Assembly (NCBI GenBank): GCA_030151225.1 | Contig: JASLEG010000169.1 | Span: 1-39,521 of the forward strand | Length of the DNA: 39,521 nucleotides | Origin: Burkholderia sp. | GTDB taxonomy: Bacteria; Pseudomonadota; Gammaproteobacteria; Burkholderiales; Burkholderiaceae | Direction of reading: 5' to 3' | In this document: piece after piece, positions 34,681-39,521 of the stretch | Numbering within the stretch: position 1 is the first letter of the stretch | Layout: each line of letters begins with the position of its first letter | Program-made: the position numbers and the translations under genes | Notes under the pieces: model-generated | Database searches by the model: none | The model's input: only the letters and a program-made list of their open reading frames with translations | Told to the model about the DNA's origin: nothing

Positions 34681-35880
34681 ATGTCGCTCTTTTCCGCTGT
34701 CGAACTCGCACCCCGCGACCCCATCCTGGGCCTGAACGAAGCATTCAATGCCGATACGCGCCCGACCAAGGTGAACCTCGGCGTCGGCGTGTACACCAAC
34801 GAGGAAGGCAAGATCCCGTTGCTGCGCGCCGTGCGCGACGCGGAAAAGGCACGCGTCGAAGCCGGCCTGCCGCGCGGCTACCTGCCGATCGACGGCATCG
34901 CCGCCTATGACGCCGCCGTGCAGACGCTGCTGCTCGGCAACGACTCGCCGCTGATCGCCGCGGGTCGCGTGGTGACGGCACAGGCCATCGGCGGCACGGG
35001 CGCGCTGAAGATCGGCGCGGACTTCCTGCGCACGCTGAACCCGAACGCGAAGGTCGCCATCAGCAACCCGAGCTGGGAAAACCACCGCGCGCTGTTCGAG
35101 ACGGCCGGCTTCACGGTCGACGCCTACCCGTACTACGACGCGAGCACGAACGGCGTGAACTTCGACGCAATGCTCGGCGCGCTGAAGGGCTACGACGCGG
35201 GCACGATCGTCGTGCTGCACGCCTGCTGCCACAACCCCACCGGCGTGGATCTGACCGACGCGCAGTGGGCGCAGGTGGTCGAGGTGGTGAAGGCTCGCCA
35301 GCTCGTGCCGTTCCTCGACATTGCCTATCAGGGCTTCGGCGAGGATCTCGAGTCGGATTCGGCCGCCGTGCGCCTGTTCGCGGCAGCCGACCTCAACGTG
35401 TTCGTGTCGTCGTCGTTCTCGAAGTCGTTCTCGCTGTACGGCGAGCGCATCGGCGCGCTGTCGATCATCACCGCGAGCAAGGACGAAGCCACGCGCGTGC
35501 TATCGCAACTGAAGCGCGTGATCCGCACCAACTACTCGAACCCGCCGACGCACGGTGGCGCACTGGTGGCAGCCGTGCTCGGCTCGCCGGAGCTATACGC
35601 CTCGTGGGTGGAGGAACTCGGCGAAATGCGCGACCGCATCCGCGCGATGCGCAACGGCCTCGTCGAGCGCCTGAAGGCGAGCGGCGTCGATCGCGACTTC
35701 AGCTTCATCAACGAGCAGCGCGGCATGTTCTCGTACTCGGGCCTGACCTCGGCGCAAGTCGATCGTCTGCGCGAAGAGTTCGGCATCTACGCCGTCAGCA
35801 CCGGCCGCATCTGCGTGGCCGCGCTGAACACGCGCAACCTCGACGCCGTGGCGAACGCCATCGCTGCCGTCCTGAAGTAA
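34681..35880 (+). CDS. tyrB: Aromatic amino acid / aspartate aminotransferase (class I, PLP)
   Basis: 399 residues from ATG 34681 (MSLFSAVELAPRDPILGLNEAF); open frame upstream is not coding. PLP-binding residues by motif: N185 in CHNPTG, D213 and Y216 in FLDIAYQGF, and the Schiff-base lysine K248 in SSSFSKSFSLYGER. It belongs to the Ialpha branch with E. coli AspC/TyrB, which transfers the amino group between aspartate, phenylalanine or tyrosine and 2-oxoglutarate. Whether aspartate or aromatic substrates dominate cannot be read from the sequence, so the tyrB symbol is tentative. A terminator follows 55 bases after the stop. Confidence 0.93.
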   Translation: MSLFSAVELAPRDPILGLNEAFNADTRPTKVNLGVGVYTNEEGKIPLLRAVRDAEKARVEAGLPRGYLPIDGIAAYDAAVQTLLLGNDSPLIAAGRVVTAQAIGGTGALKIGADFLRTLNPNAKVAISNPSWENHRALFETAGFTVDAYPYYDASTNGVNFDAMLGALKGYDAGTIVVLHACCHNPTGVDLTDAQWAQVVEVVKARQLVPFLDIAYQGFGEDLESDSAAVRLFAAADLNVFVSSSFSKSFSLYGERIGALSIITASKDEATRVLSQLKRVIRTNYSNPPTHGGALVAAVLGSPELYASWVEELGEMRDRIRAMRNGLVERLKASGVDRDFSFINEQRGMFSYSGLTSAQVDRLREEFGIYAVSTGRICVAALNTRNLDAVANAIAAVLK

Positions 35881-35934
35881 GGTCGCCGCGACGCGCCGGA
35901 TCGATCGGCGCGCCGGGTGGTTGCAACTCGCACG

Positions 35935-35964
35935 AAACGCGCTCTTCGGAGCGCGTTTTCTTTT
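35935..35964 (+). terminator. Rho-independent terminator of the aminotransferase
   Basis: AAACGCGCTC/GAGCGCGTTT with a TTCG tetraloop, followed by TCTTTT. Confidence 0.93.
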
Positions 35965-36064
35965 GGGCACGCCGTGTGCGCTGCTGCCAGCGTGCACGAG
36001 GCCGTCCTGCATGCCGACGGCAAACGGGCTAAGCTAGCCGCTGTTCCACACGGAGGAGAATGCG

Positions 36065-37036
36065 ATGAATTACAGACGTCTGGGCCGGTCCGGGCTGCAG
36101 GTCAGCGAATTGTCGATCGGTTCCTGGGTCACGTACGGCAATCAGGTCGATCATCATGCGGCGCGGGAATCGCTGGCGGCCGCGCGCGATGCGGGCATCA
36201 ATTTCTTCGACAACGCGGAAGTCTATGCGCGCGGTCAGTCCGAGGAAATCATGGGCGAAGCGCTGAAGGCGCTGGGCTGGTCGCGCGTCAGCTACGTGGT
36301 GTCGACGAAGTTCTTCTGGGGGCTCAACGAGGCGCCCAACCAGTATCACACGCTCAATCGCAAATATCTGATGGACGCGATCGACGGTTCGCTGCGCCGC
36401 CTGCGGCTCGATTACGTCGACCTCGTGTTCTGCCACCGCCCCGATCCGAATACGCCGATCGAGGAAACGGTCTGGGCAATGAGCGACATGATCGCGCGCG
36501 GCAAGGCACTTTACTGGGGCACCTCGGAATGGAGCGCGGACGAGATTCGCGCGGCTTACGAGATCGCCGAACGCCATCATCTGCACAAGCCGGTGATGGA
36601 GCAGCCGCAATACAACCTGTTCCATCGCAAGCGCGTCGAGCAGGAATACCACCGGCTGTACGAAGACATCGGCCTCGGGCTCACCACCTGGAGCCCGCTC
36701 GCATCGGGCCTGCTGACCGGCAAGTATCGCGACGGCGTGCCGGCCGGCAGCCGAGCGGCGGTGCAGGGTTACGACTGGCTGCGCGATCAGCTCACCGATC
36801 CGCAGAAGAACCAGGCGGTGGCGAAGCTGGCCTCGATCGCCGACGAGCTCGGCTGCACGCTGGCTCAGTTGGCGATCGCCTGGGTGCTGAAGAATCCGAA
36901 CGTCAGTACCGTGATCACCGGCGCCTCGCGTGTCGAACAGATCGGCGAGAACATGAAGGCCATCGAGGTGGCGGCGAAGCTCACGCCGGAGCTGAAGCAG
37001 CGCATCGAAGCGATCGTGGGCGATCAGGCGCAGTAA
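36065..37036 (+). CDS. Aldo-keto reductase, voltage-gated K+ channel beta-subunit type (AKR6)
   Basis: 323 residues, (beta/alpha)8 barrel using NADPH. Catalytic tetrad present: D49 (INFFDNAEVY), Y54, K82 (VVSTKFFWG) and H124 (LVFCHRPD). FFDNAEVYARGQSEEIMGEAL and TTWSPLASGLLTGKY are typical of Kv-beta-like bacterial reductases. It reduces aldehydes or ketones; the natural substrate is unknown. A strong ribosome site (GGAGGAG) lies five bases before the ATG. Separate from the aminotransferase by a terminator; rlmJ follows 110 bp later with its own promoter-like box. Confidence 0.93.
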   Translation: MNYRRLGRSGLQVSELSIGSWVTYGNQVDHHAARESLAAARDAGINFFDNAEVYARGQSEEIMGEALKALGWSRVSYVVSTKFFWGLNEAPNQYHTLNRKYLMDAIDGSLRRLRLDYVDLVFCHRPDPNTPIEETVWAMSDMIARGKALYWGTSEWSADEIRAAYEIAERHHLHKPVMEQPQYNLFHRKRVEQEYHRLYEDIGLGLTTWSPLASGLLTGKYRDGVPAGSRAAVQGYDWLRDQLTDPQKNQAVAKLASIADELGCTLAQLAIAWVLKNPNVSTVITGASRVEQIGENMKAIEVAAKLTPELKQRIEAIVGDQAQ

Positions 37037-37047
37037 GCGCGCTCGCG

Positions 37048-37053
37048 TACAAT
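37048..37053 (+). promoter_or_regulatory. Probable -10 element (TACAAT) of rlmJ
   Basis: GCGTACAATACGC 94 bases before the rlmJ start. No clear -35. Confidence 0.45.
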
Positions 37054-37146
37054 ACGCGGCCGCGTGAATTGCCGCCGGTGCCGCCCGTCGTGGCACCGGT
37101 CCTGCATCATGCGGCCGTTTTCGACCCTACTCGCCTCATCCCTGCC

Positions 37147-37992
37147 ATGTTCAGTTATCGCCACGCGTTCCATGCCGGCAACCACGCGGACGTGCTCAAG
37201 CACGCCGTGGTCGTTCAGTTGCTCCATTACCTGAACAAGAAGGACAAGTCCTACTGGTATATCGACACGCACGCGGGTGCGGGTGTGTATGCGCTGGACG
37301 AAGGCTTCGCGGCCAAGACGGCCGAATACGAGACCGGCGTGGCCAAGCTGTGGAAGGCGGAGAAGCTGCCTGCCGCACTCGCCGATTATGTCGACGAGAT
37401 TCGCGGCTGCAACGATGCGAACGAGTTGCGCTTCTATCCGGGCTCGCCGTATCTCGCGTGGCGCCTGCTGCGCGAGCAGGATCGCCTGCGTCTGTTCGAG
37501 ATGCACAGCACCGAGATCGGCGTGTTGCGGCACAACTTTCGCGATGCAGGCCGGCGCGCGATGATCTACGCCGCCGACGGCTTCGATGGCCTGAAAGCCT
37601 TGCTGCCCCCGCCCCCGCGGCGCGCGCTGGTGCTGATCGACCCGTCGTACGAGGACAAACGCGACTACGCGCGCACCCTCACCTGTGTCGAGGAAGGTTT
37701 GAAGCGCTTCGCCACGGGCTGCTACGCCGTGTGGTATCCGCAGGTGAAACGCCCTGAATCGGAGCGTTTCGCCGATCAGCTCAAGCGCCTGCAGACCACC
37801 AACTGGCTGCATTTGACGCTGACCGTGAGCCGGCCGCCGGCTGACGGTTTCGGTCTTTACGGTAGCGGAATGTTCATCCTGAATCCGCCATACACGCTCG
37901 CAGAATCGATGCGTGAAGCCCTGCCCTATCTGGTCGAGACGCTCGGCCAGGACGACGGCGCGAAGTTCGGCATCGAGCTGCGCAGCGCCTGA
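37147..37992 (+). CDS. rlmJ: 23S rRNA (adenine-2030-N6)-methyltransferase RlmJ
   Basis: 281 residues from ATG 37147 (MFSYRHAFHAGNHADVLKH, the family opening). SAM-dependent N6 methylation of A2030 of 23S rRNA in E. coli. Motifs: YWYIDTHAGAGVY (~36-48), LRFYPGSPYLAWRLLREQD, ADGFDGLK, catalytic motif IV at 165-168, which reads DPSY here versus DPPY in E. coli, FATGCYAVWYPQVK and GSGMFILNPPYTL near the end. Convergent with the small exported-protein gene only 13 bp away, with no visible terminator between them. Confidence 0.95.
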   Translation: MFSYRHAFHAGNHADVLKHAVVVQLLHYLNKKDKSYWYIDTHAGAGVYALDEGFAAKTAEYETGVAKLWKAEKLPAALADYVDEIRGCNDANELRFYPGSPYLAWRLLREQDRLRLFEMHSTEIGVLRHNFRDAGRRAMIYAADGFDGLKALLPPPPRRALVLIDPSYEDKRDYARTLTCVEEGLKRFATGCYAVWYPQVKRPESERFADQLKRLQTTNWLHLTLTVSRPPADGFGLYGSGMFILNPPYTLAESMREALPYLVETLGQDDGAKFGIELRSA

Positions 37993-38005
37993 GCGAATCG
38001 AGACC

Positions 38006-38344
38006 TTACTGTCGGTAGCCCGAAGAAGCCGGCGCGCGAACGTAAGGCGCGACCACGATCGGCGTCTGGTCGCCCTGCTGCAGTTCGGCAGGCTGCCGGA
38101 TCTGCGCCGGCTCGACGATCGGCGCTCGGTTGAGCGGCGCCGTTTGCAGGACGGTACCGGATTGGCCGTCGTGAATGCCGGTTTGCGTATCGAGCACGAC
38201 GGGCGGGCGATCCTCTTCCGTCGTGGTCTTGTGCGTCACACGCTTGGCGCTCACCACACCACTCCAGGCGACGCCCGCCAACAGCAGCACGGCGCTCCAT
38301 CGCGCGACGCGGCGCCTGCCGCCCTTCCGGAAATCCCCGTTCAT
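38006..38344 (-). CDS. Small exported or membrane-anchored protein, function unknown
   Basis: 112 residues from ATG 38344, with CAGGTGA upstream; the open frame extends further but is unlikely to be used. A basic N-terminus (MNGDFRKGGRRRVAR) is followed by one hydrophobic segment (WSAVLLLAGVAWSGVVSA), which ends in a possible signal-peptidase site. The remaining ~78 residues are hydrophilic, rich in Pro, Gln, Thr and Val (for example APIVEPAQIRQPAELQQGDQ), with no Cys. No domain recognised. Low-complexity composition suggests a disordered periplasmic tail. Convergent with rlmJ. Confidence 0.7.
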   Translation of the reverse strand: MNGDFRKGGRRRVARWSAVLLLAGVAWSGVVSAKRVTHKTTTEEDRPPVVLDTQTGIHDGQSGTVLQTAPLNRAPIVEPAQIRQPAELQQGDQTPIVVAPYVRAPASSGYRQ

Positions 38345-38443
38345 TCGGCTCACCTGAGTATGGGTTGCTTGTGATGCGGAACGATACCGCCTTATCACCC
38401 GGCAGCGCCAGCCACTCGCCGCAACTTCGTCCGCCGCAAAAGC

Positions 38444-38471
38444 AAAAGCCCCGACAGTTTCGGGGCTTTTT
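38444..38471 (-). terminator. Rho-independent terminator of the DUF3563 gene
   Basis: AAAAGCCCCGA/TCGGGGCTTTT with a short loop and T run on either strand, 42 bases after the DUF3563 stop. Confidence 0.9.
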
Positions 38472-38512
38472 ACGTTTTGCATGCGGGCCGCATGCGGTGA
38501 AGCTGGCCCGAT

Positions 38513-38659
38513 TTACAGCGAATAGCCGTTCGTTTCGAGCGAGCGGATGCGCTGTTCGAGCTGAACGATGTCGCTCGACGAGGCCAGGTAGGCTTCGCGG
38601 CGCTCACGTTCTGCGGATTCGAACCAGTAGCTCAGCTTTTCGACGATGTATGCAACCAT
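38513..38659 (-). CDS. DUF3563-family mini-protein
   Basis: 48 residues. The N-terminal part reads MVAYIVEKLSYWFESAERE; the rest includes YLASSSDIVQLEQRIRSLE, the DUF3563 pattern common in Burkholderia and relatives. It looks like an amphipathic helix followed by a short coiled coil; role unknown. GGAG lies about seven bases upstream of the ATG. It has its own promoter (perfect TATAAT at 38739-38734) and terminator, so it is a complete monocistronic unit and probably well expressed. Confidence 0.88.
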   Translation of the reverse strand: MVAYIVEKLSYWFESAERERREAYLASSSDIVQLEQRIRSLETNGYSL

Positions 38660-38733
38660 GATGTTCTCCAAGGAAGATTGAGATCCCTCGGGTGACTCGA
38701 AGTAAGGGATATCCCGTATAGGGTTAGCCCGAA

Positions 38734-38762
38734 TTATAACGAGAGCGCACCAAATTGCGAAT
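38734..38762 (-). promoter_or_regulatory. Promoter of the DUF3563 gene
   Basis: On the minus strand, TTCGCA (38762-38757), a 17-base spacer and a perfect TATAAT (38739-38734). This gives a leader of about 65 bases. The palindrome GGGATATCCC lies within that leader. Confidence 0.65.
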
Positions 38763-38884
38763 GAAATGCACGAATGCGTTGCATTCCTCGATGGAATGTG
38801 ACGTGAATTCCTCAGTCAACTCATTGATTTTCAATATTTATTTGGAATCGAGACCTGATTTGCGAATTCGCAACAAGCACCATA
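38763..38884. other. AT-rich gap between DUF3563 promoter and cueR stop
   Basis: About 120 bases of low-GC sequence after cueR. No hairpin with a T run was seen for cueR. No gene is supported. Confidence 0.4.
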
Positions 38885-39283
38885 TCAGTGCGCATCAGTG
38901 TCCGCGAGCTGTTCGAGGATGGGGCAATCCGGGCGATCGTCGCCATGACAACACGACGCGAGCTTGGCCAGCGTGTTCCGCATGTCCGTCAGCTCGGCAA
39001 TCCGATTGTCGAGTTCGGCGACATGCTCGAGCGCGATCGTCTTCACCTCCGCACTCGCCCGCGAGCGGTCCTGCCAAAGCGCCAGCAGCTTGCGGATGTC
39101 GTCGACGAGGAAGCCAAGCCGCCTGGCTTGTCGAATGAACTTCAGGAGATGGATTTCGTTGCCACCGTAGATCCGGTAGCCGGCGTCGGTACGCTGGGTC
39201 GGTTCGATCAGGCCGACGCTTTCGTAGTAGCGAATCATCTTGGCGCTGACGCCCGAGGCGCGCGCGGCTTCACCGATGTTCAA
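38885..39283 (-). CDS. cueR: CueR, Cu(I)-responsive MerR-family regulator
   Basis: 132 residues from a TTG start at 39283 (MNIGEAARASGVSAKMIRYYESVGLI). An in-frame ATG two codons upstream directly abuts the AGGAG ribosome site, while the TTG lies six bases from it. With the TTG start the numbering matches E. coli CueR exactly: S77 (ASAEVK) and the metal loop C112-x7-C120 (CHGDDRPDCPIL), which select +1 ions (Cu, Ag, Au). The winged helix (~1-70) is followed by a dimer coiled coil. It normally activates a copper P-type ATPase gene; none is in the window. It lies just past an rRNA operon terminator. Confidence 0.93.
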   Translation of the reverse strand: MNIGEAARASGVSAKMIRYYESVGLIEPTQRTDAGYRIYGGNEIHLLKFIRQARRLGFLVDDIRKLLALWQDRSRASAEVKTIALEHVAELDNRIAELTDMRNTLAKLASCCHGDDRPDCPILEQLADTDAH

Positions 39284-39333
39284 GCTCATCTCCTGGCAAG
39301 ACAGAAGACCGATCTTAGCGTGAGGTGACGCTG

Positions 39334-39371
39334 AAAAAGACAAAACCCCCACTGCATACGCAGCGGGGGTT
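39334..39371 (-). terminator. Terminator of the rRNA operon
   Basis: On the minus strand AACCCCCGCTGC/GCAGTGGGGGTT (one G-U pair, GTAT loop) is followed by TTGTCTTTTTC, just after the 5S gene. Confidence 0.9.
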
Positions 39372-39382
39372 CTGAAGGAGGA

Positions 39383-39499
39383 AGCCTGACGATTACCTAC
39401 TTTCACACGGGCAATCCGCACTATCATCGGCGTGGAGTCGTTTCACGGTCCTGTTAGGGATGGGAAGGGGGGGTACCGACTAGCTATGGTCATCAGGCT
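39383..39499 (-). rRNA. rrf: 5S ribosomal RNA (3' end of an rrn operon)
   Basis: 117 bases. On the minus strand it begins AGCCTGATGACCATAGC and ends GTAGGTAATCGTCAGGCT, which pair as the closing helix. The interior GAACCGTG-like, GAAACGACTCCACGCCGATGATAGT and GCCCGTGTGAAAG stretches are betaproteobacterial. The 23S gene must lie just beyond the window; 39500-39521 is the spacer. Loop C reads CCTAAC where nearly all bacterial 5S RNAs have CCGAAC, and a run of seven C follows GGTA. Confidence 0.95.
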
Positions 39500-39521
39500 A
39501 AAGGGGTTGTAGCGTCGCTGT

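Noticed and set aside
35917..37146. N-terminal extension of rlmJ frame to 35917
   Set aside because: The upstream part is out-of-frame DNA of the aldo-keto reductase gene; the RlmJ family start is at 37147.

Overview
The window looks like a chromosomal segment of a Burkholderia-type betaproteobacterium. Coding DNA is uniformly GC-rich with strong third-position G/C bias. Gene content fits that group: a VgrG/Rhs/PAAR type VI secretion (T6SS) cluster, acs with a DUF4212/SSS symporter, orphan hemP, ftrABCD, a DUF3563 mini-gene and a betaproteobacterial-style 5S rRNA. The species cannot be fixed from the sequence alone.

Layout. (1) 1-12562, minus strand: a T6SS effector island. Reading along the minus strand it is vgrG, a complete rhs with a 132-residue polymorphic tip, a Cys/His protein with an internal duplication, a PAAR spike gene, tRNA-Ser(GGA), then a second rhs cut by the window edge. 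(2) 12841-17428, minus: acetate module of acs, a terminator, a DUF4212 small subunit and an SSS symporter. (3) 17779-21064, plus: a DMT exporter, a UPF0114 membrane protein and class I fumarase. (4) 21129-32092: an iron island containing bfr-murI, bfd, a 20-residue membrane ORF, tonB-exbB-exbD, hemP and ftrABCD, with four Fur-box-like sites. A LysR/pirin pair and a DUF1857 gene sit inside it. (5) 32252-38659: uvrB, an aromatic/aspartate aminotransferase, an aldo-keto reductase, rlmJ, a small exported protein and DUF3563. (6) 38885-39499: cueR and the 3' end (5S) of an rRNA operon.

How the genes work together. The Fur-type sites in front of bfr, bfd, hemP and ftrA, with TonB/ExbBD beside bfd, suggest one locus handling iron storage (Bfr), iron release (Bfd), energised outer-membrane uptake (TonB-ExbB-ExbD), haem-uptake regulation (HemP) and ferrous iron import (FtrABCD). 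In the T6SS island, VgrG and PAAR would form the spike and the Rhs cocoon would carry the C-terminal toxin. The gene between rhs and PAAR is the best positional candidate for immunity or loading, but it does not look like a typical immunity protein.

Least explained items: the duplicated Cys/His protein at 3906-4634, the nested RNA-like hairpin after hemP (28516-28609), the 20-residue ORF before tonB, the interleaved inverted repeats in the lysR/pirin control region, and altered conserved positions in bacterioferritin (residue 127) and 5S rRNA (loop C). No CRISPR array, insertion sequence or prophage was seen. All family calls rest on reading the sequence; no database search was run.
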